From: JBNJGB01 sp051747385
GTDB taxonomy: Bacteria; Myxococcota_A; UBA9042; PHBI01; JACKFB01
DNA length: 64,000 nt
Direction: 5' to 3'
NCBI GenBank assembly: GCA_051747385.1
Contig: JBNJGB010000017.1
Location: 1 to 64,000 of the forward strand
The notes beneath the pieces are model-generated. The model worked only from the letters and a program-made list of their open reading frames with translations, made no database searches and was not told the origin of the DNA. Both the position numbers and the translations under genes were made by a program. Below are positions 16,908 through 26,089 of this stretch, piece by piece. Numbering within the stretch: the first letter of the stretch is position 1; each line of letters opens with the position of its first letter.

Positions 16908-17079
16908 GGGCAATCGCAAGGTCGGACAAGCGTGGGCCGCCCGGCGGTACGGCCCCCGGCGCCGGATTGCACCCGCTCGGAGACGATGGGTTTTCTGCGT
17001 CTGAGAGCAGGCAAGGGCACGGGCAAGGGCAAGGGCAAGGGCACGGGCAAGGGAGGGCGGTTGACTTTGCGACCGCCCC
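16908..17079. repeat. MITE-like element, copy 2, with internal GCAAGG/GCACGG array
   Basis: Same element as 9451-9615: left terminal TCGCAAGGTC (16914-16923), right terminal GACTTTGCGA (17063-17072), the shared core GGATTGCACCCGCTCGG, and a hexamer array at 17011-17052 with seven units, two of them the variant GCACGG. The array length and composition differ between copies, as expected for slippage. It lies in the divergent promoter region between the DUF1858-like gene and the deacetylase-like gene, the rest of which holds nothing recognisable. Confidence 0.8.
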
Positions 17080-17157
17080 GGGGTGCCGCCCCGGGGGTGG
17101 TCGACGCCAGCGCGATGGGCCACCCTCGAAGGACCACGCTTCGCACCCGGAGGCCCG

Positions 17158-18180
17158 ATGGCGGACACGCTGCTCCTGTTCGACGACCGGATGGTGGACC
17201 ACGACCCGGGGATGGGACACCCGGAGCGCCCCGACCGCCTGCGGACCCTGTGGACGTCCCTGCGCGAGGACCCGGTCCCGGGCACGCGCTGGGTGACGCC
17301 GAGGCCCGCGCAGCGCGCTCCCCTCGTGCGCGTCCACGCGGAGAGCTACGTGGACGCCATCGATCGGCTCGACGGCCGGTCGCGACGCCTGGATCCCGAC
17401 ACGATCGTCTCCCCCGCCACCGTGGCGGCCGCGCACCTGGCCGCCGGGGCGACCCTGGACGCCGTGGAGGCGGTGATCGACGGCGAGGCCGACGGCGCGT
17501 TCGCCCTGGTCCGCCCGCCGGGGCACCACGCCGAGCACGCCCGGGCCATGGGCTTCTGCCTGTTCAACAACGTGGCCGTCGCCGCCGAGCAGGCCCTCCG
17601 CGAACACGGCTGCGAGCGGGTCCTGATCGTCGACTGGGACGTGCACCACGGCAACGGCACCCAGCACATCTTCGAGCACCGCCGCGACGTCTTGTACTTC
17701 AGCGTCCACCGCCACCCCTTCTATCCCGGCAGCGGGGGCGTGACGGAGGTGGGCACGGGGGCCGGCGAGGGCTACAGCGTGAACGTGCCCTTCCGCGGAC
17801 CGGCGCGCGGGGCGGACTTCCTCCGGGCCTTCCGGGAGGTCCTCGTCCCCGTCGCCGCGGAGTATCGCCCGGACCTGGTGCTGGTCTCCGCGGGCTTCGA
17901 CGCCCACCAGCGCGACCCCCTGGGCGGGATGCGCGTGACCGACGAGGGCTACGCGGCCCTGTGCGGGGTCGTGCGGGAGATCGCCCAGGAGCACGCGGAC
18001 GGCCGCGTCGCGCTGGCCCTCGAGGGCGGCTACGACCTGCGCGGCCTCCGCGAGAGCGTCCGCGCCTGCCTGCAGATCCTGCGCGGCGACACCCCGCCCG
18101 AGCCGAGGACCACGACCCCCCAGGGCGACGCGGACGTCCAGCGGGCCGTGGAGGTGCTCCGGCGGTACTGGAGCCTCTGA
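17158..18180 (+). CDS. Histone deacetylase family (class II-type) amidohydrolase
   Basis: 340 aa, full family length. Zinc and charge-relay motifs are all present: RPPGHHAE (His-His), VDWDVHHGNGT (Asp and His zinc ligands) and SAGFDAH (third ligand Asp). Bacterial members remove acetyl groups from polyamines, acetoin-pathway proteins or other acetyl amides; the substrate cannot be read from sequence. ATG at 17158 follows GGAGG. First gene of a plus-strand run to 25189, 71 bp before the methyltransferase. Confidence 0.92.
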   Translation: MADTLLLFDDRMVDHDPGMGHPERPDRLRTLWTSLREDPVPGTRWVTPRPAQRAPLVRVHAESYVDAIDRLDGRSRRLDPDTIVSPATVAAAHLAAGATLDAVEAVIDGEADGAFALVRPPGHHAEHARAMGFCLFNNVAVAAEQALREHGCERVLIVDWDVHHGNGTQHIFEHRRDVLYFSVHRHPFYPGSGGVTEVGTGAGEGYSVNVPFRGPARGADFLRAFREVLVPVAAEYRPDLVLVSAGFDAHQRDPLGGMRVTDEGYAALCGVVREIAQEHADGRVALALEGGYDLRGLRESVRACLQILRGDTPPEPRTTTPQGDADVQRAVEVLRRYWSL

Positions 18181-18251
18181 CCTCCGTCGGATGCTAAAGC
18201 CCTTGGCGGCGGAGCACGTTGTCTCCCGTGACCCCCCAGGAGGCAGCCCCC

Positions 18252-19445
18252 ATGTCCCGGACTTCGTGCCTCGCGTGCCGCTCCCGCCACAACCACCCCC
18301 TGTACGTGTGGCAGGAGATGCCGCTGAGCGTCCTCGGGCTTCCCCGCAGCGCGGAGGAGGCCCGGCGGATGACGCGGTTCGTGATGGACGTGCGCCGCTG
18401 CGCCGTGTGCGGCCACGTGTTCCACTGCGAGTTCGACTACGAGAAGATCCCGTACCGGGAGAGCAGCAACCTGATGTTCAACCGGTCCCACTTCTTCGGG
18501 GCCTACCAGGAGGATCTGGCCCGGGAGTGGATCGAGGCCCACGACCTCGAAGGGCGCCGAGTCCTGGAGATCGGCGCCGGGGAGGGCCTGTTCCTCCGGC
18601 ACTTCGTCGAGGCCGGCTGCGCCTGTGTCGCCTTCGAGCCCGGCTCCGACGCCGAGAAGTGCCGCGCGCGGGGGGTGGAGACGCACCGCGAGTACTTCCA
18701 GGCGTCGCGCCTTGTGGAGCAGCGGCCCGACGCCATCGTCTGCCGCCACGTCCTCGAGCACCTCGAGGACCCGCTGGACTTCCTCGAGGACATCGCGCTG
18801 ACCTGCCAGAGCCTCGGCGTCCGGCCCCTCTTCCTCGCCGAGGTGCCGCGCATCGACAAGGCCCTGGAGCAGCACCGCATCCACGACTTCCTCTGGGAGC
18901 ACGTCTCCAACTTCACGGAGCGCTCCTTCCGCACCATGTTCGAGCGCGCCGGGTTCGAGGTGCTCTCCGTCGAGCCCCGCTACGAGGGCGAGGTGGTCAC
19001 CCTGGCCGCCCGGCCTCGGACCGGCGGCGACGCCCGCGCGGTCGAGGACGCCTCCCGCGCCTTCCGCCGGAGCGTCGACGCGCAGGTCCGCCGGGTCCGC
19101 GAGGTCCTCCTGCGGTGGCGGAGCGAGGGCCGCCGCGTGGCGGTCTGGGGCGGCACCGGCAAGGGCGCGGCGCTCATGAACATGTTCGGGCTCGACGGAG
19201 AGCTGATCTCCGTGGTCGTCGACTCCGACCCGCTGAAGCAGGGCGGCTACGTGCCCGGCCTCGGCCACCGCATCGAGGGGCCGGAGACGCTGGACCGCGA
19301 CCCGGTGGACGCCATCCTCGTCGCCTCGAACTGGCGCGCGCGGGACATCGAGCACGAGATCCGGCGCGTCCACCGCCGGGACACGCCCCTGTACGTCTAT
19401 CACCGGGGCGACCTGGTGCCGCTCACCGACGACCTCGAACTCTGA
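18252..19445 (+). CDS. SAM-dependent C-methyltransferase with N-terminal zinc ribbon
   Basis: 397 aa. Three parts are visible: an N-terminal zinc-binding region with CLAC and CAVC pairs (residues about 6-60), a Rossmann methyltransferase core with SAM motif VLEIGAGEGLFL (about 95-106), and a C-terminal Rossmann-like domain starting at VAVWGGTGKGAALMN. This Methyltransf_13/_11/_14 order is that of sugar C-methyltransferases such as TylC3-like enzymes, which act on nucleotide-linked deoxyketosugars. No sugar nucleotide genes are nearby, so the substrate is open. ATG at 18252 follows AGGAGG. The next gene, a glycosyltransferase, starts 15 bp later. Confidence 0.85.
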   Translation: MSRTSCLACRSRHNHPLYVWQEMPLSVLGLPRSAEEARRMTRFVMDVRRCAVCGHVFHCEFDYEKIPYRESSNLMFNRSHFFGAYQEDLAREWIEAHDLEGRRVLEIGAGEGLFLRHFVEAGCACVAFEPGSDAEKCRARGVETHREYFQASRLVEQRPDAIVCRHVLEHLEDPLDFLEDIALTCQSLGVRPLFLAEVPRIDKALEQHRIHDFLWEHVSNFTERSFRTMFERAGFEVLSVEPRYEGEVVTLAARPRTGGDARAVEDASRAFRRSVDAQVRRVREVLLRWRSEGRRVAVWGGTGKGAALMNMFGLDGELISVVVDSDPLKQGGYVPGLGHRIEGPETLDRDPVDAILVASNWRARDIEHEIRRVHRRDTPLYVYHRGDLVPLTDDLEL

Positions 19446-19459
19446 GACGGGAGCGCTCC

Positions 19460-21400
19460 ATGCCACTGCCAGCGTCCTTCCACCACGTCCTGGACCAGGG
19501 CGTCCGCCTCCTGGCCGGCGCCGTGGCCGACCGCCGCCACGACGTCGTGCGGGAGGTCTACGACACCACCTTCGCCGGAGGCCTCCAGCCCCGACGATTG
19601 CTGGACATGGCCGACGATCCCGTGGGGCGCGAGGCCGCCCGCCGCTGGTTCGAGGCCTGGGACGACGTGGCCCGCGGCTGGTGGCTCGCGGACGACGCGC
19701 AGGAGGGCGCCTGGCGGGATCTCCTCCTGCCGACGCGCGAGGGCTTCACCTGGGCCTTCCTGCTCCTCGGCGGCTGGTGGCTCCGGGCCTCTGGCTCCGA
19801 GCGGATCGACGCCCCGCCGCCCCTCCCGGACCCGGACACGCTCCGCGGGTGGCCCCTCGGCCGGCAGGCGCGCGCCTTGGGCCGGTACTGCCTGGCAGCC
19901 GACGGCGGCCACCCCTTCGACTACGAGGCCGTGGCCGGCGCGGTCCGCGAAGAGCTTCGACCCTTCCTGGCCTTCTGGCTGCTCGGGGTCCACTCCATGA
20001 GCCCGCTGGACCAGGTGGATCCGGGGGTCGTGGCGAACCGTGAGCGGGCGATGGCCGGCTTCGCGGCGTTTCACCGCGGACGCCCCGCTCGCCTGCCGCT
20101 CCTGCCGGTGCTGGGCCACGCCAGCAGCCGCGTACCGTATCAGCCCGGCGATCCCGAGCCCTTCCTGTCGACCCTGAACGACGCCGTCCTGACGCCCGGC
20201 CTGCGTCCGCGCGAAAGCCGGGGTCCCCGACGCCGCGGACGTCGCCGGAGCGGAGCGGCCCGGACGGGCGGCGGCGGCGTCGGCGTGCTGCTCACCTGCT
20301 TCCGGGAGGGCCACGCCGTCCAGCGCTGCATCGACCCCATGCTCGACCGCCTCCGGGCCGAGGGCGTGCGTGCGTTCTGCCCGTCCGGCGACCTGTCGCG
20401 CCTGCCGGACGCCTGGCGCGCCCTGGACCCCGTCGACATCGGACCGGCGAACGGGCCCGACGACCTCCGCCGGGCCGCCCGCCAGGTCCGGGAGGCGGAC
20501 CTGGACCTGCTGCTCTTCCCCGAGGTGGGCCTCGCCACGGCCAGCCGATGGCTCGCCTCCCAGCGCCTCGCCCGGGTGCAGGCTGCCGCGTACGGCCACC
20601 CGGTGACCACCGGCTCCGCGGCGGTGGACTACTTCCTGGGCGGCGCCCACGTGGAGCCCGACGCCGCCTCCTACCGCGAGCGACTGGTGCTCCTCCCGGG
20701 CCTGGGCGTGTCCACGACGCCGCCGCCCGAGCCGTCCCGCCCGCGGACTCGGCCGCTTCGCCCGGAGCGGTGTCGCGCCATCAGCCTGGCGACGTTCGAC
20801 AAGCTCAACGCGCCGCTCCTGCACGCCTGGTCGGGGGCCCTGGCCGACGCCGGCGGCGACCGCGCGGAGCTTCACCTGCTTCCCGGAGTGCCCCCCACGC
20901 GAGCCCGTGCGACGGCCGAGCGGCTGGGCCCCTTCTTCGGGGAGCAGCCCGTCGAGATGGCCGCCCACCTGCCCCGGCAGGAGTGCATCGACCGCCTCGC
21001 GGACGCCGACGTCTACCTGGACACCTTCCCGTTCGGGGGCTTCAACTCGCTGGTGGAGGCGCTGGCGTGCGGCCTGCCCGTCGTGACGCTGGAGAGCCGA
21101 CACGCCCCGGGGCGCTTCGGCGCAGCGCTGCTGCGGCGCCTCGGGCTCCCCGACTGGCTCGTCGCCCGGACCGTGGACGACTATCGCGCCGCGGTGGTCC
21201 GCCTCCTGACGGACGCCGACGCTCGCCTGGCCATCCGGGCGTCCCTGTCCCGGCGGCACGTGCTGGAGACGGCGCGGGGTGTGTCGATGGCCGACCACCT
21301 GGCCGCCGCGGTCGCCTGGATGCGCGCCGAGGGTCCGGGCAGCCGGGGCGAACCCGTCCGCATCACGGCGGAGGCTCCGCCCGTCCGCGTCGCGATCTGA
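19460..21400 (+). CDS. GT41-like (OGT/HMW1C-type) glycosyltransferase
   Basis: 646 aa. The N-terminal 250 residues are helical without clear repeats. After a basic Arg-rich linker, the C-terminal half has the GT-B pattern of O-GlcNAc transferase/HMW1C-like enzymes: AYGHPVTTGSAAVDYFLGG, a nucleotide-binding strand ISLATFDKLNAPL, and DTFPFGGFNSLVEALACGLP, the donor-binding motif. Such proteins transfer GlcNAc or hexose to Ser/Thr or Asn of proteins. ATG at 19460 with GGGAG upstream, 15 bp after the methyltransferase, so probably co-transcribed. The acceptor is unknown. Confidence 0.82.
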   Translation: MPLPASFHHVLDQGVRLLAGAVADRRHDVVREVYDTTFAGGLQPRRLLDMADDPVGREAARRWFEAWDDVARGWWLADDAQEGAWRDLLLPTREGFTWAFLLLGGWWLRASGSERIDAPPPLPDPDTLRGWPLGRQARALGRYCLAADGGHPFDYEAVAGAVREELRPFLAFWLLGVHSMSPLDQVDPGVVANRERAMAGFAAFHRGRPARLPLLPVLGHASSRVPYQPGDPEPFLSTLNDAVLTPGLRPRESRGPRRRGRRRSGAARTGGGGVGVLLTCFREGHAVQRCIDPMLDRLRAEGVRAFCPSGDLSRLPDAWRALDPVDIGPANGPDDLRRAARQVREADLDLLLFPEVGLATASRWLASQRLARVQAAAYGHPVTTGSAAVDYFLGGAHVEPDAASYRERLVLLPGLGVSTTPPPEPSRPRTRPLRPERCRAISLATFDKLNAPLLHAWSGALADAGGDRAELHLLPGVPPTRARATAERLGPFFGEQPVEMAAHLPRQECIDRLADADVYLDTFPFGGFNSLVEALACGLPVVTLESRHAPGRFGAALLRRLGLPDWLVARTVDDYRAAVVRLLTDADARLAIRASLSRRHVLETARGVSMADHLAAAVAWMRAEGPGSRGEPVRITAEAPPVRVAI

Positions 21401-21468
21401 CCGGACACGGGGCCCCGCCGCGTTGACACGCCCGGCCCCCCGTGGCGACCTGACGGGGAGGTCACTCC

Positions 21469-24210
21469 TTGCCAGGTCCCGACGAGACAAGCGACGCCCG
21501 CCGCGAGCCGGGCTCCCGCAGGGCCTTCCTCCGCGCGGAGGCGCTGGGCGCGTTCGTCACGCTGTTCGGCATCCTCGCGGGACACACCCTGCTCGAGACC
21601 GCCCGGGACGCCCTGTTCCTGGCGCACATCCCTGCGACGCGCCTGCCCTTCGTGTACCTCGGGATCGCCCTGGGCGCCCTCGCCCTGCGGCGGCTGTGGA
21701 CGCGCATGGGCTTCGTCCGGCGGGATCCGACGGGCCTCACGGTGCTGCTCCTGGCCGCGGCGGTCGTCACGCTCGGCTTCTGGCCGCTGTCCGCGTGGTG
21801 GGGCGGGAACCCGGTGTTCTACGCCCTGTACATCTGGAGCGGACTGCTGGGGACCCTGACCGTCGTTCAGTTCTGGCTCTTCCTCAGCCGGCTGGTCACC
21901 GTCGTCGAGGCCCGCCGCATCTACAGCCTCGTGGTCGCGGGCGCCATCGCCGGTGCCATCACGGGCGCCGGCCTGGCGTGGCTCGTGAGCCTCCTGTGGC
22001 CCGCCCACGTGATGGTCGGCGCCGCGTCCGGCCTGTTTTTGCTCACGGGCCTCCACTCCTGGGTCCTCCGCCGCGTCGTCGGCGTGGAGGGTGAGGAGCA
22101 GCCCCGGCGGGAGCCTCCCTTCCGCGAGAGCCTCACGGTCGTGCGCCAGAGCCCCTACCTCCGCCGCGTCGGCGGCCTGGTGCTGGTCCTCACCACGGCC
22201 CTCACGCTCCTGGACTACGTGTTCAAGTGGCGCGTGGCCGACGTCTTCGAGCCCGGCGAGCTCGCGGGCTTCTTCGCGAAGTTCTACGTGCTCCTCAACG
22301 TCCTCTCCCTCGTGGTGCAGCTCTTCGTGACGCGCCCCGTCGTGCGCCGGCTCGGCATCCACCGGGGCCTCCTCGTCCTGCCGGCGACGGTGGCGCTCGG
22401 CTCCGTGGGGCTCCTCCTGGGCGGCGGGACGGCGCTGGCGCTCATCCTCAAAGGCGCGGACGGCACCCTGCGCCACTCGCTGCAGCGGACGGCCACGGAG
22501 GTCCTCTTCGTCCCGCTCACGGAGGGCGTGCGTCGGCGCGCGAAGCCGTTCATCGACATCCTCGGGCATCGGCTCGGCCAGTCCCTCGCGGCCGGCGGCA
22601 TCCTCCTGGCCGTGTGGGCCGGCGGCACGGTCACCGCCGCCACGACCGCCATGGCCGTGCTGGCGACCGTGGCCGTGGGCCTGGCGCGGACCCTCCGCCC
22701 GCGCTACCTGGATCTGTTCCGGGAGAACCTGCGGCGCGGCAGCCTGGATGCCCACCGCCGCCACGCGCCGCTCGACCCCGCGTCCATCGGCCTGCTCGTG
22801 GACGCCCTGGACAGCGACGACGACGCGGAGGTCCTGGCCGCCATGGGCATCCTCGCGGCCGACGGGCAGGCTTCGGAGATCCCGGCGCGGATGCTGGAGC
22901 ACGGCTCCCCGGACGTGGTCCTGTCCGCGCTCGAGATCCTGGGCGACCGGGGGCGCACGGACATCCTGGGGCGGGTGGACCGGCTCCTCGACCATCCGCG
23001 CCCGGAGCTCCGCGCCGCCGCCCTGCGCACCCGGACGCGCCTCGCCCGGGATCGCCGCATCCTGGAGCGCGCCCTCGAGGATCCGGCCGCCCCGGTCCGC
23101 GCCACGGCCATGGTGGTGCTCGGCGCCGAGGGTCACGAGCCCTGCATCGAGGGCGCCACGGAGATGGCCCGCGGCGACCGGGAGGCGCGCCTCGCCCTGC
23201 TCCAGGCCATCCGCTCCCACCCGACCCGGGGACGCTGGGACGACCTCCTCCGGGACCTCGCCGACGAGGGCGGCCCCGAAGTGCGCCGCGAGGCCGCCGG
23301 CGTGATGGGCATCCTGGGCGCGGCCGGGTTCGTCCCCCACCTCGTGGGCATGCTGGGCGAGCGCGAGCTGAGGGACGCCGCCCGCCACGCCCTGCTGCGG
23401 ATCGGCTCCCCGGCCCTGAGGCAGCTCCGCGAGGCCATGACGGACCACGACCTGCCCGTGGGCGTGCGGCGGCACCTGCCCCGAACCCTGAGCCGCTTCC
23501 CGCCGGAGGAGGTCGCGCCGATCCTCCTCGACCACCTCGTCCGCGACCCGGACCCTGTCGTCCGCTACAAGATCATGCGCGGGCTGGGGCGCATCCGTGC
23601 CGAGCATCCGCAGGTCCCGCTGGATCGGGACGTCCTGCGCGAGGCCCTCGACCGCGAGCTGTCCACGGCGTTCCGCCTCCTCGACTGGCGCCTGTCGATG
23701 CTCGCCGGGGCCGAGGAGGACCCGGCGCGGCGGACCACGGGCTGGGAGGTGATCGTGGACCTCCTGGCGGACCAGCAGCGCAACGCCGTGGAGCACGCCT
23801 TCCGCCTCGTGGGCATGCTCCGCCCCGACGAGGACTTCGAGCGCGTCTACGACGGCCTCCGGAGCGACCGCCCCGAGGTGCGCGCGAGCAGCGTCGAGCT
23901 GCTCTCCGGGGTGCTGGACTCCGAGCTGGCCCGCCCCCTCGTCGCGCTGGTGGACGAGCGGCCCGATCGGGATCGGCTGCGGCACGCGCCCCCCTGGCAC
24001 GAGCCACGCCCGCGGGACTACGAGGGCCTCCAGGAGACCCTCCTCGGCGGCGGCAGCGAGGCCCTGCGATGCCTCGCCGCCTATCACGTGGGAGAGCTGC
24101 GGATGGTACGATTCCGCGAGCGCCTCGAGGGCTTCCTCCGATCCGCGCGCCCGCCCTACGCCGGCGTCTTCCGCCGGGCGCTCACGCTCCTGGAGGCCGA
24201 TGTCCGATAG
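21469..24210 (+). CDS. NTT-like (ATP/ADP translocase fold) membrane protein fused to HEAT repeats
   Basis: 913 aa. Residues about 20-420 hold about ten to twelve membrane helices and match the nucleotide transporter (Npt1/NTT) superfamily by the early ETARDALFLAHIPATRLPFVYLG block. From about 430 to the end the protein is soluble, with repeated helical pairs of HEAT type (LEILGDRGRTDILGRVDRLL, GVMGILGAAGFVPHLVGML and others). It may move or sense nucleotides and use the HEAT array as a scaffold. Start: TTG at 21469 preceded by GGGGAGGT at 7 nt; no better ATG. It overlaps the next gene by 11 bp. True ATP/ADP exchange is known mainly from intracellular bacteria, so function here is uncertain. 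Confidence 0.8.
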   Translation: MPGPDETSDARREPGSRRAFLRAEALGAFVTLFGILAGHTLLETARDALFLAHIPATRLPFVYLGIALGALALRRLWTRMGFVRRDPTGLTVLLLAAAVVTLGFWPLSAWWGGNPVFYALYIWSGLLGTLTVVQFWLFLSRLVTVVEARRIYSLVVAGAIAGAITGAGLAWLVSLLWPAHVMVGAASGLFLLTGLHSWVLRRVVGVEGEEQPRREPPFRESLTVVRQSPYLRRVGGLVLVLTTALTLLDYVFKWRVADVFEPGELAGFFAKFYVLLNVLSLVVQLFVTRPVVRRLGIHRGLLVLPATVALGSVGLLLGGGTALALILKGADGTLRHSLQRTATEVLFVPLTEGVRRRAKPFIDILGHRLGQSLAAGGILLAVWAGGTVTAATTAMAVLATVAVGLARTLRPRYLDLFRENLRRGSLDAHRRHAPLDPASIGLLVDALDSDDDAEVLAAMGILAADGQASEIPARMLEHGSPDVVLSALEILGDRGRTDILGRVDRLLDHPRPELRAAALRTRTRLARDRRILERALEDPAAPVRATAMVVLGAEGHEPCIEGATEMARGDREARLALLQAIRSHPTRGRWDDLLRDLADEGGPEVRREAAGVMGILGAAGFVPHLVGMLGERELRDAARHALLRIGSPALRQLREAMTDHDLPVGVRRHLPRTLSRFPPEEVAPILLDHLVRDPDPVVRYKIMRGLGRIRAEHPQVPLDRDVLREALDRELSTAFRLLDWRLSMLAGAEEDPARRTTGWEVIVDLLADQQRNAVEHAFRLVGMLRPDEDFERVYDGLRSDRPEVRASSVELLSGVLDSELARPLVALVDERPDRDRLRHAPPWHEPRPRDYEGLQETLLGGGSEALRCLAAYHVGELRMVRFRERLEGFLRSARPPYAGVFRRALTLLEADVR

Positions 24211-25189
24211 CACGCTGCTGGACCGGGCCGAGCGGATGCTCTACCTCCGCACGGTCCCTGTCATCGGGACCCTGCCCGCCGCGGAGCTGGCGACCGTGGC
24301 CGAGGCCACGCGGGATCGGTTCTTCCGGCGCGGTGAGATCCTGCTGCGTCCGGACGCCCGCGTCCACGCGGCCTACATGGTCGTGGAGGGCCGGGTCGAC
24401 GTGCTGCGGGACGGCCACCTGATCCGGCGCGTGGGCCCGCGGGGCGTGGTCGGCGACCTGGCGATGCTGTCCCGCGCCGAGGAGCACCTGGAGTGGCGCG
24501 CCGAGCGGGACACCCTGGCGCTGGAGCTGAAGGGCGCCATGCTCCTGGAGCTCTTCGAGGAGCACTTCGCCATCTTCACGCACGTGCTGGCGCGGCTGGC
24601 CGGGCGGGCGGTGGACCTCCTCCGGGAGGGCGCCGGGCCCCTGCGCTTCCCCGAGACGCCGTTCGACTCGGGCGCGGTGAGCACACACGACGGCCTGGAC
24701 CTGGTGGAGCGGATCCTGGTGGTCCGGCGCCTGCCGGCCATCGCCTTCCCGGTGGACGTGCTCGTGGACCTGGCGACGCACCTGGAGGAGGTCCGCTTCG
24801 AGGAGGGCGACGTCCTCTGGGAGGCCGGCGACGGCGCGGACGACGCCCTCATCATCGCGGACGGTGCGCTGAGGGGCGAGCAGCCCGGGCGGCGCCGCGC
24901 CATCGCCTGGGAGCCGGGGAGCATCATGGGCATCCTCGAGGCGCTCGCCGGCCGCCCCCGGTGGTACACGGCCCGGGCGACGAAGCGGGGGATGGGGCTC
25001 CGGGCCTCCCGCGAGACCCTCGTGGACGTCTTCGAGGACGACGTCGCCCTGGCCCGGGAGGTGGTGGGCTACCTCGCCGCCCGCGTCCTGGAGCTGCTGG
25101 AACGGACCGTCACCGAGCCCGCGAGCACCGCGCGACCGGGCACCGCGCGACCGGGCGCCCCCCCGCCGCGCCCGCCAGGCGCGTCATGA
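24200..25189 (+). CDS. Protein with two cyclic-nucleotide-binding-like domains
   Basis: 329 aa, two tandem cNMP-binding beta-barrel domains (about residues 15-135 and 175-300), each starting with a helix and an FFRRGEILL or RFEEGDVLW strand. The phosphate-binding cassette is degenerate: GDLAMLS occurs but the canonical Arg-Ala pair is not seen, so nucleotide binding is doubtful. No helix-turn-helix is present, so it is not a Crp-type regulator. ATG at 24200 lies inside the end of the transporter gene, so the two are translationally coupled and probably act as a unit. The C-terminus is a short Pro/Ala-rich repeat (TARPG twice). Confidence 0.8.
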   Translation: MSDSTLLDRAERMLYLRTVPVIGTLPAAELATVAEATRDRFFRRGEILLRPDARVHAAYMVVEGRVDVLRDGHLIRRVGPRGVVGDLAMLSRAEEHLEWRAERDTLALELKGAMLLELFEEHFAIFTHVLARLAGRAVDLLREGAGPLRFPETPFDSGAVSTHDGLDLVERILVVRRLPAIAFPVDVLVDLATHLEEVRFEEGDVLWEAGDGADDALIIADGALRGEQPGRRRAIAWEPGSIMGILEALAGRPRWYTARATKRGMGLRASRETLVDVFEDDVALAREVVGYLAARVLELLERTVTEPASTARPGTARPGAPPPRPPGAS

Positions 25190-25192
25190 GGT

Positions 25193-26089
25193 TCAGAAGT
25201 CCACCCGCAGCCCGGTCGGCATGAACTGGACGCGCGTGTCGTTCGCGGCGACCCGGTCGCCGTCCTTCAGGTGGAACGTGGGCACCAGCCAGCCCGCGGC
25301 GCTGCCGGCCACGGCGCCGACCAGCACGTCGGACCAGAAGTGCTTGCCGCCGGCCACGCGACCGACGCCCGTGGCCACCGCCAGGGCCAGGCAGGCGCTC
25401 CACATGGCGGGCTTCGCCTCGCTCTCCGGGTGGCGGAGGCTCCACGTCCGGGCCGTCGCCACCGCGCCGGCGAAGGCCATGGACGTGTGGCCCGAGTAGA
25501 ACGACAGGGAGTCGCCGTAGGAGATGCGCTGCGGATTGGAGTGGTCGGCGTACACGCTCGGGCGCGGCCGCTGCGCGGTCATCTTGAAGATCTGGTTGAT
25601 GGTCATGGCGGCCGCCATCGCCTCCGTGACCACGAGCGAGTCGACCAGGAATCCCTTCCAGGCCCCGGCGTGATCGGAGGCGAGGGCGTCCACGAAGCCC
25701 ACGGCGTAGGGCGCGGCCATGGAGGCGTACAGCCCCCAGTCGCTGATGGTCCGCCCGGTGGAGGAGTCGTTGCCCACCACCGTGGCGTCCAGGGAGTTGA
25801 GCGGCTCCGCGCTGCACGGATAGCAGGACGGCGCCACCGTGTCCGGCCGCGAGTTCACGAGCATCGTGGACGTGGCGAACAGACCCACCGTGAGCGGGAT
25901 GTCGACGGCGAGGTTCACCTCGTAGGGAGAGTGGATGCCGTCGTCGGTCTCGGCTTCCAGGCTGGCGTCCACGTCCGGCTGGCCGTGGCCCACGTTGGGC
26001 ACCAGGACCAGGGACGACAGGATGAAGACCCCCAGCAGCCTGCAGTGGATCGTCCTGTGGGTATCCCCCGGACACACGTGTGCGAGCAT
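25193..26089 (-). CDS. PAP2-family phosphatase, exported
   Basis: 298 aa with an N-terminal signal sequence (CRLLGVFILSSLVLVPNVGHG). The phosphatidic-acid phosphatase signature is complete: K-x6-RP in KMTAQRPRP, SGH in SFYSGHTS, and R-x5-H-x3-D in RVAGGKHFWSD. Likely acts on lipid phosphates (phosphatidate or undecaprenyl pyrophosphate) at the periplasmic face. ATG at 26089 follows AGGAGG. Convergent with the cNMP-domain gene, with only 3 bp between stop codons. Confidence 0.9.
   Translation of the reverse strand: MLAHVCPGDTHRTIHCRLLGVFILSSLVLVPNVGHGQPDVDASLEAETDDGIHSPYEVNLAVDIPLTVGLFATSTMLVNSRPDTVAPSCYPCSAEPLNSLDATVVGNDSSTGRTISDWGLYASMAAPYAVGFVDALASDHAGAWKGFLVDSLVVTEAMAAAMTINQIFKMTAQRPRPSVYADHSNPQRISYGDSLSFYSGHTSMAFAGAVATARTWSLRHPESEAKPAMWSACLALAVATGVGRVAGGKHFWSDVLVGAVAGSAAGWLVPTFHLKDGDRVAANDTRVQFMPTGLRVDF

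Noticed and set aside
24200..25189. Crp/Fnr transcription regulator.
   Set aside because: Two cNMP-like domains are present but no helix-turn-helix follows either.
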